Positions 15,359-26,700 of a DNA stretch of 64,000 nt are shown here, piece after piece; position 1 is the stretch's first letter; the number at the start of each line of letters is the position of its first letter. Source of the DNA: Typha latifolia (lineage: Eukaryota; Streptophyta; Magnoliopsida; Poales; Typhaceae); assembly GCA_019914945.1 (NCBI GenBank), contig CM034100.1, positions 695,209-759,208 of the forward strand, in the 5' to 3' direction. The notes below the pieces were generated by a model that had not been told where the DNA came from, did not search any database, and worked only from the letters and a program-made list of their open reading frames with translations. Both the position numbers and the translations under genes were made by a program.

Positions 15359-16166
15359 TGGAGATTGGAGATGGTTCGAGGATATGGAAGATTTAGTTAG
15401 CAACTGGTTGTAATGGAACTAAGGGAGGGAGGGAGAAATGGAGAATGGCTCCTTTTATAGTAGACGGGGGTGAGTTATTTGATTCGTTTGTCGTCTAGAA
15501 GCTTCGGATAGTAGATCGTCTGCAGGCACGGTAGTGGGAATGTGATAGTGTGGAAGGCTCCCATTCTTCCTTTTTTTGCGGGATTGCTGTAGGAAGCGGG
15601 TGATAACTGGTGGGATTAGGATTTCGTCCGGTCGGACTCAGCACGGTTGGCTGTCGGATGTGATCTCGATTTCGATTAGGCTGACCTCGTGGGGGTCAGT
15701 CAGGAAACCGAGCTCGTATCTGGTGGTGGTTTGCTAGCTAGTTGCTGGGTGTGATGATATCATCAGTGACGGAATATATTACTATTTTATTAAATTCGCT
15801 TTTCTACGCAAGGCTTGGACCTAGACACACAATGTAATAGTTAGAAGCCCAATCCCGGCCCATATGCATTAAATGGTATATATATATTATATATAAATAT
15901 GCCCATATTCTTCACACCAAATGACCCTAAGTACCAAAGTAACGTACCCAAATACATTAACCCTCGTATTCATAGCATTACTAGAATATGCCATGGATCT
16001 GAAAAATAATTGGTAAGTAGAAGAAGCCACGTTGCCCCGCCGCTACGGAGGGTTTTAAGCTCATCAGTTTTATACCTATTCTTCATCTCCCTTCTTCTTC
16101 TTCTTCTTCTTCTTCTTCTCCCCATCTCCTTTCGCTGTCTCAGTCCATTCTCTCAGAAGACCAGAA
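15359..16166. promoter_or_regulatory. Divergent promoter region, DHAR / SG1-like
   Basis: 808 bp between divergent start codons, probably holding both promoters. It contains an AT-rich TATA-like stretch at about 15877-15900. It ends with the SG1-like leader, which carries a TTC repeat. Sharing of regulation between the two genes is an inference. Confidence 0.45.
16091..16119 (+). repeat. (TTC)n microsatellite in SG1-like leader
   Basis: About nine to ten perfect TTC units directly upstream of the SG1-like start codon, in a pyrimidine-rich leader. Confidence 0.85.
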
Positions 16167-17180
16167 ATGGAATTTTCTCTTCGCCAAGCTCCTACCTACC
16201 CAAACCCCTTCTTCTCTCGCCCCCTCCTCGTTTCCAAGCCTCTCTCCCTTAAACCCTTCTCCCGCAAACCACCGCTCCCTCTCCGCGCCTCCCATAACTC
16301 CCCCAAACCATCCCCCAAAACCCTAACCCCTCTCTCCTCCCTCTTCAAGCCCTTCGCCGTCGCCGCCACCGCCGCCGCCGCCATCCTCCTCGCTGGCCGC
16401 TTTCCTAATCCTTCCCTCGCTTCAGCAGCCGCCGCATTTCCTTCCTCCCCGACCACTACCACCAACACCGCCGTGGATTCCGAAACCCTAGCCGACGACG
16501 AGAAGGAGCGCCTCCTCGAGGAGCACCTCGCCTCCAACCCCGATGACGTCAAGTCGCTCCGTGCCCTAATGGAGGCCAAGGTCCAGGCCAAGAAGCTCCC
16601 CGAGGCAATCGAAATCGTGGACCGCCTCATCGCCCTCGAGCCAGACGAAAAGGACCTCCCCCTCCTCAAAGCCCACCTCCAGAGCTATAACGGTGATGCC
16701 GAGCTGGCGAAGCAAGCCTTTGAGGAGATATTGCAGAAGGATCCATTTCTCGTCGAGGCCTATCATGGCCTCGTGATGGCCGCGTCACACTCGGAGGACG
16801 ACGGGGAATTAGATGGCATTCTTAAGAAGGTCCAGGATGCAATGGAATTGTGCAAGAAGGCGAAAAAAAAGGAGGAATTGCGGGATTTCAAGCTTTTAGT
16901 GGCGCAAATTATGGTTGTGGAGGGGAAGTATGAGGACTCTCTTAGGATTTATAAGGAGTTGGTGAAGGAGGAGCCGAGGGATTTCCGCCCACATCTCTGC
17001 CAGGGTATCATATATACTTTGTTGCGGAAAAAGGATGAGGCAGAAAAGCATTTCCAGAAGTACAGGAGACTTGTTCCGAAGGGGCATCCTTATGCACAGT
17101 ATTTTGATGATAATATGATGGCGATGAAAGTTTTCGGACAGATGGAGGAGAATAAGAGAAAAGGATCTTTGAAGAACTGA
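16167..17180 (+). CDS. SG1: SLOW GREEN 1-like chloroplast TPR protein
   Basis: Intronless gene for a 337-residue protein resembling Arabidopsis SLOW GREEN 1, needed for early chloroplast development and greening. The N-terminus (residues 1 to about 50) is rich in Ser, Pro, Lys and Arg and almost free of acidic residues, a plastid transit peptide. A hydrophobic Ala-rich stretch at about 63-77 (FAVAATAAAAILLAG) may be a membrane segment or a second targeting signal. Residues about 105-315 form TPR-like helices (LLEEHLASNPDDVKSLRALM, ILQKDPFLVEAYHGLVMAAS, FRPHLCQGIIYTLLRKKDEA). The 5' third is very GC-rich compared with the 3' part, a gradient common in monocots. An overlapping frame starting at 16010 is a shadow. 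Confidence 0.87.
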   Translation: MEFSLRQAPTYPNPFFSRPLLVSKPLSLKPFSRKPPLPLRASHNSPKPSPKTLTPLSSLFKPFAVAATAAAAILLAGRFPNPSLASAAAAFPSSPTTTTNTAVDSETLADDEKERLLEEHLASNPDDVKSLRALMEAKVQAKKLPEAIEIVDRLIALEPDEKDLPLLKAHLQSYNGDAELAKQAFEEILQKDPFLVEAYHGLVMAASHSEDDGELDGILKKVQDAMELCKKAKKKEELRDFKLLVAQIMVVEGKYEDSLRIYKELVKEEPRDFRPHLCQGIIYTLLRKKDEAEKHFQKYRRLVPKGHPYAQYFDDNMMAMKVFGQMEENKRKGSLKN

Positions 17181-19409
17181 GGAATTATGGCCCAAGGTAG
17201 TAAATGTAGGAGCTCGGTTATATTTGGAGATTCAATTTTTATGTTCAAAGTGTTATTAGCTATCCTATTAGCTAGAGTTATTTTGGTCAGTAGTGTCTTC
17301 TTTTTTCAAGTTCACCTCAAGCATAATGGGATTTTCTCATTATCACCAGTTGATTGCATAATCATAGTTCCAATTATTCAGATGAGTTGCCTTGTGCGAA
17401 GTCCTCTTGATAAAGCTTTTCTCTTATTAAGAAGTTCATGTCAGAATCAGATATTCCATATGGTATAAGTTTCAATTAAGTTCTAAAGCGGCAATGGTGG
17501 AGATATGAATGTTGATCCATGAATTGAAATATGTGAATGTCATTCTAGTTGTCATCATCTAATTTTCAAACAGCAATCAATATATCTCTGAGAAATGATG
17601 ATGCATGGTGAGTTTTAGCAATTAGGCGTTATGAATTCTGGTTTGTTCTCATAAATTTATTTTGGATAATCTGTTTCGGTAAAAAATATCCTGTACAAGC
17701 GCGAATGGCTTTAGGAAATGCCTAGTGGAGCACTTGATGCTAATTCTGCATAGTGTCCCAGGTTCACTAATAATTTTGAACCCTCCAAGTTTTGACCTAT
17801 AAATGTTTTGGTCTGTCCCATTATGAGTATGTATGAGTGCTTAGGTAGTAATGTAGAGAATTGGCTGGCTGAACTACACTTTAAAGAACTGGTTTAGACC
17901 TAGGAGAGAGTGCAATTCGGGCAGCATATGCAGTTTTCAAAAGTGGGGAAATTATTCATGCATAGAGGTCATTATAATTCACTCCACTTGTAACTCCTTC
18001 TAGGAGTCCTTTTACTTTTCGCCCTTTTCACTCGGAGCTCATGAACTCCTGTCACATAAGAGTCCAACTAACTTCTTTTCATAATTTCACCAGCAATTCA
18101 TAATTCAAGGTGTTCGTTCCTTGTATATTGAGTTTACTTACTCCTTTAATAATGAATTCATATTTAGTTTCATGTAGAAACAGCTTGCATTTTTATCTGG
18201 ACCACGTTGTCATCTGTTCAACATTTTTATAACCTTAAAATCAGGCTCTTGGAATGATGGTTCCGCTCTTTCATTGTAAGCAAGGATGTAAGTTGGTTTT
18301 GAACATGCCTCCATGACTCCACTATTATCTCTTTTACTTGTACCTCTCTCTCTTGTATAGTCTGTGTCTGGCATAGCTTTCATAGTACTTGTTGCAAACA
18401 TCGTTTTTAAGATTCACTTATATCATATGAACTGTGTATTTTCTTTACCACCTGCTTTTCTTTTCTTTTTTGCATGTATGCAAGTGGGATAATGATAGTG
18501 CTGATTATATGTTTGTCAGAAAAAAAATGTGCTTCATAGAATCTACTTGAGAAGAAGATAGATTTCTATTGTATTTTGGTAACAAATTGTTTCTTACTCC
18601 ATTCTTATGGAGTAATGCTCTACTGTTAGGGTACTTCAGGGTATATTTTTTGAGTGACTGTCAAATGCATTTTGGTCAATTGGGCAAGTTTTTACACTGA
18701 TTATGACTTGAACAGTAAAATTAGTTTGTTCAGCAGAAGGGTTGAGAAATGCGCACAGGATTAGGAGAAACCTAGATATCCACATATGGACAAGGTAGAG
18801 ATATATAATTCATGTTCCATTCTTATGCCAACACATATCAAGCAAGCATCCCTTGTTTATCACATTACTGATCCATTTGCTAGACTTTCCTGTTGATTAT
18901 GGTCAATGTTCAGTGCTTGTATTGTACTGTGAGGTCCCCAGGCATCAACGTCCACCGAGTTGCCGAATCAGATCCTTATATTGCAGAATTCTGTCTCTGT
19001 TGTTGCTTGGATTCACTTAGCATTTCCTCTATTTAGAATGTTCAAAGGGTAGCAGGTATAAACCACTGATTGGTTCTGCATATCGTTTTAACCATACTTA
19101 ATTGTTGGATGCCTTTCTTGTGATGCAATATGCAAATGCTGAGTTTGATCCTCCCCAACTTTGTTATCAGCACACATAATTGATGTAAGATTTGCATTAC
19201 ATGTACTCTGATTCTTCTACGAATCATGCAAGCACTTTCTATATCATACATCTAAACGGCAGGATCCAGCGTCAGATTCTTCAGTAAGAACTTTTCTTAA
19301 GGGCATGACATCAGATATAACAATAAAGTCATCCTACTGCTGTCCTCTCTACTGGTTCAGGTACGCATCTCTAATTTTCTATTAACTTTTATCCAACCTA
19401 AAGGTTTTA

Positions 19410-19660
19410 ATTTTGTTCTATTCCAAGTGAAGTGTGAAGGTATCATCAATAATACTTGGTGAGCCCATTCCATGGGCTGGCCCTGGGTAAGAAAAAGCCG
19501 AGAACGACGCTTCGATAGAAATGTGATGGCATCTAACTTGTCGACTTCGATGTGGGCCGAGTCTTTTAGCATAAAAAGGTTTCTGTGTTCCTCTTCGGGG
19601 GGGCACCGTACCGCGTCTTGGGGTTTTTTTAATTTATTTTTTCTATCGTTTGAATAAGGC
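19410..19660. other. Compositionally odd island, possible organelle-derived DNA
   Basis: A block of higher GC and different texture from its AT-rich surroundings. It includes CATGGGCTGGCCCTGGG and a run of G near 19600. On the minus strand a frame stays open over 19827-19357 without obvious plant-nuclear domain content. The look suggests plastid or mitochondrial DNA moved to the nucleus, but I could not identify the source sequence. It may equally be a transposon remnant. Confidence 0.25.
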
Positions 19661-20422
19661 GTGCTGATGTGGTGGGTCATGCCTTCTTCCTTCGATTGTG
19701 GTGATTTAATCACAATTATAAAATCGCAATTTGATTGCAGTCTGGGCTCTTTTTTTTTTTTATTATTTACTAGGAAGATTGAAAAGCTGCGTGAATTCTG
19801 TTTGAAATCAAACTCGCAATCGTACAAACAATTGAAGGGAATAGTACAGATTAGATTGCTTCCTATTCCAACCTTTTTGACTTTTAAGTGCCTTCTTCAC
19901 TGCTTACACATTTTGGGAGGAGGCCAGAGCTCACAGTGATCTTAACCTCGGTGCTCACTGCGCCGTGTGATAAGTTGATAATTGTATAACTATGCTCATT
20001 TTAAATATAAATATTATTTAAACAAGACTAAATTTAAACGAATTATTCTTGTAATCGAAATAAATGATACCTCACAAGTAAATTTATTTTTTTTAAAAAA
20101 AAAGAAAGTGGTAAAAAATTATCGGAATGAGATCCTAAATGTAAAAAGTATGGGATGATAGGCTTAGATTGATGATGGCCCGCAGTGGCGCACCAAATAT
20201 CTTTGTATGACAAGGGCATAAACATAAGAATTGGCTTAGTTAATAGTCCATCTTCTTGGAGTGTATCGTGCTATTAGTAATTAACAATATTCCGATGGAC
20301 TAAAGTGCCCCCCCTATATTAGCCCCGCCCGAGACGCGTGTGTGAGAAGACGCCAAGCGCACACTGCTCGCGTTTTTAAATTTCAAACCAATCGACTGGG
20401 CAGTAACATAAAGGAAGGGGAG

Positions 20423-20443
20423 GAGAGAGAGAGAGAGAGAGAG
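20423..20443 (+). repeat. (GA)n tract, TRM gene 5' region
   Basis: About ten GA units upstream of the DUF4378 gene. It is complementary to the CT tract about 100 bases downstream. Confidence 0.85.
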
Positions 20444-20535
20444 GTAGATGCCAGCCAGATACTGATGAGGCGATCAGACGAGCTGTAGTGCGAGAGATTC
20501 TAGAGAAATATGATAGTAAATCTCCAGTTTCCCTC

Positions 20536-20566
20536 CTCTTCTCTCTCTCTCTCTTTCTCTCTCTCT
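20536..20566 (+). repeat. (CT)n tract, TRM gene leader
   Basis: Imperfect CT microsatellite, likely in the 5' leader. It is complementary to the GA tract at 20423-20443. Confidence 0.85.
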
Positions 20567-20723
20567 ACTCGACGCCGTCATTTGTTTCTCTCTACTCTAT
20601 CAATGAATCGACTTCTGTAGAGCTCCCACGAGCTTGATTTTTAGGGCTTCCGGCGCCGCTTCGCTCTGGTAGGTCGTGTTCTTGAGTTGGACAGTAGAAT
20701 TTGGGTACTTGGAAGCGGAAGTG

Positions 20724-23700
20724 ATGTACCAGAGAAGCAGATCTAAAAGCAGGGAGAAGCCGGCGATGGCCGATCGTAATATTCGGAGGAATCCTACTGA
20801 CGGTGAAGGTGTTGTGATTCTTTCCTTTTGCTTTCGTTTGGATCTCTTTAGAAGCTGCGGGTACAGGATTTTCGCGGATTTTCGGGTTATATCAAGCTAT
20901 TTGAGAAATTAAATCTGGATTTTTGTGCTGTTTGGTCAGGAATTTTGCTGATTTCTTTTGGGAAAGAAAGATTATATTTTTTTTTCTCGGGTTTTTCCCA
21001 AGTGGATTATATTCTAATGGGAAAACGTGGAAGATTTCCCTAAGTTTCCTTCGTCCCGGGATATTAAATAAGTGCTAATCGGTATTAAATTAGATACTCT
21101 GACTACTTGCCCAGATTTGCTATCTTGATTGAGGTTGAAAACTAAATTTTTGTTGTTGTTGAGTTTAAGGCATTGTGCTGCATTATTCATTCCCAAATTC
21201 TTTCTTTTCTCTGTAAAGGGCGTAGTCCAATGCGTGAAAATTGTCTCTTATCTTGTTGTTGATCTGTTATACAATCTCCAAATCTATGGTCAACAAGTTT
21301 TGACCGGACTAACTTTATAGTTTTACTAGTAGCCTACTAATTTCCCCTTATAGAACTGGAGGTGCTTTATGAGCTTCCATCTCATGGAAATAAAATCTTT
21401 TCTTTCAGGGAGTGCTCATTTTAGGAGAAGAACAAGTGCCTCAGATGTGCCGTCTAATTCTTCTCGTCACACTAGCTCTTCAGTAGAAGGAAATACCGTA
21501 AGTAAATCATAATCTCTTGAGGCTTATCCTAATTTTCTGTGCAATCTATGTTTTATATAGATTCATCCAGTGCTTACTGTCAGTTTCTTTTATCCCCTGC
21601 CCTGCCGATTCTAGCACAAAAGATAATTGCCACATCACTTAAGCTTTCACTGGATGCTGTTGCACACAATTGGTTCGCTAATTTTGCTCTTATATGTATC
21701 TATGATCCCAGTTTTCCCTTGAGTTCAGTCGAAGCATATCTAAAAAAGCCATCGGGCTACCTATGAAAATGTTGATAGATGAAGAAGTGTCAAAAGAGGT
21801 GGAGATTAGACACCCCTCACCAAGTTTAGTTGCCAGACTCATGGGTCTTGATACCCTGCCTCCTCCTCCTCCTAGAGTCCATAAACAACAGAGTAATGTG
21901 GGGAATCACTTGCGATCAGCATCGTCAATGGGGTTTCAAGATAAGTATGTTTTCTCTGAAGATCATTCACATAAGAGAAGCGGGGATGAGCACCTGGAAT
22001 TCAAAGATGTTTTTGAAGTCATGGAAGCACCTGACCTAACGAAGCACAAAAGCCAAAAAGTTAGAAAAGGGAAGCTTAGCTCGAAAAATAGCAAATGTGA
22101 CATGGACTTCATAAGGCAGAAATTTATGGATGCAAAGCGTCTCTCTGCTGATGAAGCTTTTCAGAACTCTAATGAGCTCAATGATGCACTTGAGATACTA
22201 GATATGAATAAGGATCTTTTCCTGGAGTTTCTACAAGAACCTAATTCTTTGTTGTCTAGGCACCTTCAAGATCTGAATGGTTCTCCACCCTCACCTCATG
22301 GAAGGCACATTAGAAGATCAAGATCTTCTCGAGACAGAAAATGTGATCGTACTGAAATCTGCTTGAAATCAGAAAGACGTTCCTTAAATTGTGATGCTGT
22401 GTCAAAAGACTTCAGAAAATCCTCTACAAAACCTGCAGCTAGCCTCATCAGTCACTCTGTTAAAGAACACTCTGGCTCTCTTCCACATAGGTCGGTTAGG
22501 TCACACAATGAGGGTGAGACTGGATCTTGCATGCATCCCACTAAGATCGTCATTTTAAAACCAAGCCTTGAGAAAATGGCAGGTGCTATCCCATTAGGCC
22601 AAGAAATGGCTCATATTCACTACAGAAGGACCGCTGAATCTCCAGAATCTCAAAATCAGGGCATATTGCAAGAAGGAAATGTGCAACCAAAGTTGTCTGA
22701 CAGTCTGGAAACTTTGAGACCTAAGATAAAGGGTTCAAGAGAACTTGCAAGAGAGATTACGCAACAAATGAGACAGACTATTAATTGTGGTACTAGAAAG
22801 GTGCTCAATGTGAATATCGCGAATGAAGGATCATGCACCTCATCATACATGGTTTCGCGTAGTAATCCTGAGGCACTACAGGGGTCTTCTGACCTATGCG
22901 ATGACTGGAGCAACATATTCAGTCCCTCATCAATGCATTCAACTGGATCATCAGTGAGCAAGGAAGCTAGAGAACGTCTCTGTGAAAGATGGAAGATGAC
23001 TAATCGATTTCGGGAAGAGGGCCTTGTTCTTAAAGGCTCTAGTACATTAGGTGAAATGCTTGCACTATCGGATATGGAGTCACCAAAGGCTGCTCCGCGT
23101 CCAAGGATCTATCAGAAAGCTTCAAATGAAAAGTCACCTAGAGATCAGTTGCTAAGGGCATGTGTCCCTCTAGGTATTAGCAGTAAGGATGGTTGGAAGG
23201 ATGGGAGCTCGAGTAATTTACCAAGGTCCAAGTCTGTTCCAGCTCCATCTACCATCCGTGGAAGTCCAAGATCAAGGAGAAAGCGAAGTGTTCAAAGTAA
23301 TGACTTTTCCATGCTTAAAGACGTACTAAACATGGAAACCCATGATTCTATAGATGAACGATTTAGTAGGCGAGGAAGGTCAGTTATCAGAAGTCCGATG
23401 TGTTACAGAGACAAGGATCATTTGGCTAAATCATTTGGAGAGGAAAATATGCTGCCTGAACGAGAGATTCATGTTAATTCTGAAGAATTGAAAGACAGTG
23501 TTCACGTGACTGATCTTGCTGAACTGAGACCTATACATGCTGCAATTCCTGGTGATGCTGTTACTGCAAGAAATCACATTATTGATAGTTCCGTCGTTCT
23601 GGAGTGCCGAGATGCAAAACAGACTTCCCTAACTCAAAAGCAGATGGCATCAGCTATACTAGTGAAGGACGAAGATATTGTAGTCCATAATCAGGATGAT

Positions 23701-24838
23701 ATGGCAATAGAGGTGCGTCCAGTTAATGTCTATGAGTAGTTCTTTTTAACTGCATCTCTGTAATATATAATCCTAGCCTATTGTGCTTCACAATATTATG
23801 AGCTTAATGACATATTTTCTATTTTAGATTCAACTAATTGTAGAATGGCAATACTTTTCTCAGTTTCCAAGTCCAAGTCAATCTTCTAACTTTATAGTCA
23901 TTGAACCTCTTATAAAAGTAACCTATGTACTTTTAGGAAGAGCAAATTGACAATCCTCAAGCTGAAACTATTCCATCCCCAAGCTGTGGAACAGATTCTG
24001 TGTCTCCTGTTAGCTCAAAAGAGGGTGAACGTCCAAGTCCAGTCTCTGTTCTGGAGCCTCCATCGGAAGAGGAAAATTCTAGCTCAGGATGCTTCGAGGG
24101 TATCAGCGCAGATCTTCAAGGCAAGTGGACCTACCCATGTGCTTATTCTTTAATTCATATTATGATCTTGGCTGGGTATAGTAATTCCAGTTTGATTGGT
24201 TTATTGTAGAGCTCCGAATGCAACTTCGACTCCTCAAGCAGGAGTCAACAGATACGTGTGCAGAGGAAACAGAACTTTTCATATTGAGCGATGAGGATAA
24301 TGAAGAAGATGTTCGTTCTCTTCCGCCAATGGGTGAGATACTTCCGGCTTTCAGAGACGAGGAGGACAGAGATTTTTCCTATCTGTTGGATATGCTTATA
24401 GATTTGGGTGTTCCTGGTGCCAACCAGGATGTTCTATTTGATGCATGCTACTCACAAGAGTGCCCAGTGTCCCCAGAAGTTTTTGATAAGCTCGAAAAGA
24501 AGTACTGCAAGCTGTTCCTTTGGTCGAGATCTGACAGGAAATTGCTATTTGATCTCATAAATTCTACTTTGGTGGATTTCATGGCATCTTGCATGGATCT
24601 GCAGCCATGTATGATGCCCAAGAGGTGGCAACCCAAATGGCAACGAGAGGATTTTGTTGAAGAGGTATGGCAAATGGTGGTCAAACGAAGGAGAGAACTA
24701 CGCTGCAGTTTGGAGGGAGTCCTGGAGGTGAAGTGGTCAGATTTGAGATGCTGCATTGATACGATTGGGATAGAGATTGAGGAAATTTTACATGATGACC
24801 TCCTGGAGGAACTTGTCCTGGACCTCATATTTCGCTAG
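20724..24838 (+). CDS. TRM/LONGIFOLIA-like protein with DUF4378
   Basis: Member of the plant TRM (TON1-recruiting motif) superfamily, whose studied members link to microtubules, cell division plane and organ shape. Five exons: 20724-20808, 21409-21497, 21712-23712, 23937-24120, 24210-24838. Total 2988 nt, 995 residues. The acceptor at 21711 is chosen because it joins frame 0 without a stop. The DUF3741-type motif LVARLMGLD lies at about residues 97-105, after PMKMLIDEEVSKEVE. The long middle is Ser- and Arg-rich and probably disordered. The last exon encodes DUF4378 (FSYLLDMLIDLGV to the C-terminal DLLEELVLDLIFR). Intron 4 starts with GC (AG|GCAAGT). The exact subfamily is uncertain. Confidence 0.88.
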
Positions 24839-26700
24839 GATCTGCTAAATCTCTGGTTAGAAGTGAAGAGACTAGTAAGCATTACTGACCTTATTAGCAC
24901 TGTAAGTCTGTAAAGCAAATATCCCTTTTATTGTGATCATCTATTCTCATATATTTCTTCAGTTTGAACTTTGAAGGTTGTCAGTAGCTCCCTGACATCT
25001 GATTAAGCGAGCCATTAAGCTGCTTCTCTACATCATCAGCTAAAAATGGTAATTAGCCAGGTATTATAACTTGCAACTAATTGTTGAGCTATTTTTTAGA
25101 TCGTTAAAAGTTCCCTGCTGTCATTTGTACCTTAACCTGATTGCAGTGCTGTCAAAATTTTTGATGCGGTGCATTTAAAGTTTAACAGTTTTATCAGTAC
25201 AAGGTAACGAAAGACCACAGTACATGACTTTCAGATAGTTCTGGCCTACAAACGTATATGTTTGGAACTAATTCTTTTGGTGAGATTTAAAAAGAAAATT
25301 TTTCATTGCTAATAACATATTAGAATTGCTCGGAATTCATACGTCCGAAATGACACCACCCCTCTCTCCCTCTTGCAATCATAGAATAAGAGGTGAGAGA
25401 GAACAACTAGAGCTTCTAATTACGAGAAAGAAGACGGCACGGTTTGGTGGGTTCTCTCACGAGTTCTCGAGCTCTGCTGGCTTTGCAATCACACTGATGC
25501 TTTGCTGCTCTTTGGACTCTGCGGCGCGGCCGTTTGGGAGGAGAGGAGGGAGTGATGAGTCTACTCTACGTGTCAGATCATCCACGGCTCATGCACGGAG
25601 AACAATTTTAATTTCCTACGTTGCCAAAGGGACTTAATCCTCCCTCCAAGCCTTCAGACGAGGTGCTGCCATCGCCGCCATTTGATATCAGATTTCCTAT
25701 GCTTTTAAATGGACCTTTTCCTCCGCTAGATATTATGATTTGAGTTCTCAAGGTTGGGTTTGACCGTTTCAAGTTCTTGGCTATTATAATAATATAATCC
25801 CGTCGTATGAAAATTTAAGCTTGCTCGCGAGAGATAAACTTCTGCACTACTAGTATTAGATGCAATGTTATATCTGGTTGATTTTACGACATATCGTGTG
25901 TCATCTTGGTGTTTCCATAATTCATTCAACAAGAGCACTTTTTTCTCCATTTCTGGTCATGATATGCTTTTCACCTTGACAATATCTACGATGCCATCGG
26001 AGTAGAAAGGAAAAAAAAAATGAATAGAAATCCGAGCAACTTCTTGAAACAAATCATATCCTGGTTCAGATTCTCATACACAAACATGCAGCTAATTGGC
26101 TTGCTAAATTCTCTAAAAGCAAAAGATAGACATCATTCCAAAGGTAACATCATTTCACTCTTTGAAAGATAGACATCATTGAACTCTTGTTGTTCTAGCT
26201 TTCTCTTACCAACTACAAAGCTCTGGCAGATTTATTAGTACTTCTGGTTATTCCAAAGGTAACAGCACTCTAAATGCCTTGATCACCTGAACAACAAAGT
26301 GAAGTGGTTAGAAGTCAAGTACCTAATCTTAGGTCAGAAGACCTAGAACATATATCAATATATGTAGCTGTCTCATATTAAATGAAGTTAACAATGTGAT
26401 GCTATGTGAATTGAAAGAAGGTAGGATTAACCTTTAAAAACCCGAACTATTCTTCTCAGTGATAGCAGATCATTATTTGAGACCGAAAGAATTACTGCTG
26501 GTTGCCTTTAACTATTGCTCATTCATTCAAGAGGGTTAGGTTGTTAACAAACACAACAGGAACAACTCCATCCACCGCACCACCATGAACCTCCTCAAAC
26601 AATTACTGCCTCTATAAAACACTACCTCCTCTTATCTTCTAACACAACAAGAAATATACCTCTCAACTAGTCTTCCTCAAAATTTTCACTTCTCTTTGAA
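24839..26700. other. Intergenic, TRM gene to dirigent gene
   Basis: About 1.86 kb: the 3' UTR of the TRM gene, then a stretch at 25330-25700 of more even base composition with no recognisable product, then AT-rich DNA leading into the dirigent promoter. Confidence 0.5.
26612..26618 (+). promoter_or_regulatory. TATA box of dirigent gene
   Basis: TATAAAA, 83 bases before the start codon's preceding base. This suggests a transcription start near 26642 and a leader of about 60 bases. Confidence 0.7.

Larger units (their letters stand above)
17181..20723. other. Intergenic, SG1-like to TRM gene
   Basis: About 3.5 kb. The start is SG1-like 3' UTR. The middle is AT-rich with only short meaningless frames. 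An odd-composition island lies at about 19410-19660 (listed separately). The last ~350 bases are the promoter and leader of the next gene, with GA and CT tracts. Confidence 0.5.

Noticed and set aside
16196..16669. 157-codon minus ORF
   Set aside because: Antisense shadow of the GC-rich SG1-like exon.
25326..25637. 103-codon ORF between the TRM and dirigent genes
   Set aside because: No recognisable family, no splice or TATA context; composition fits regulatory DNA better.
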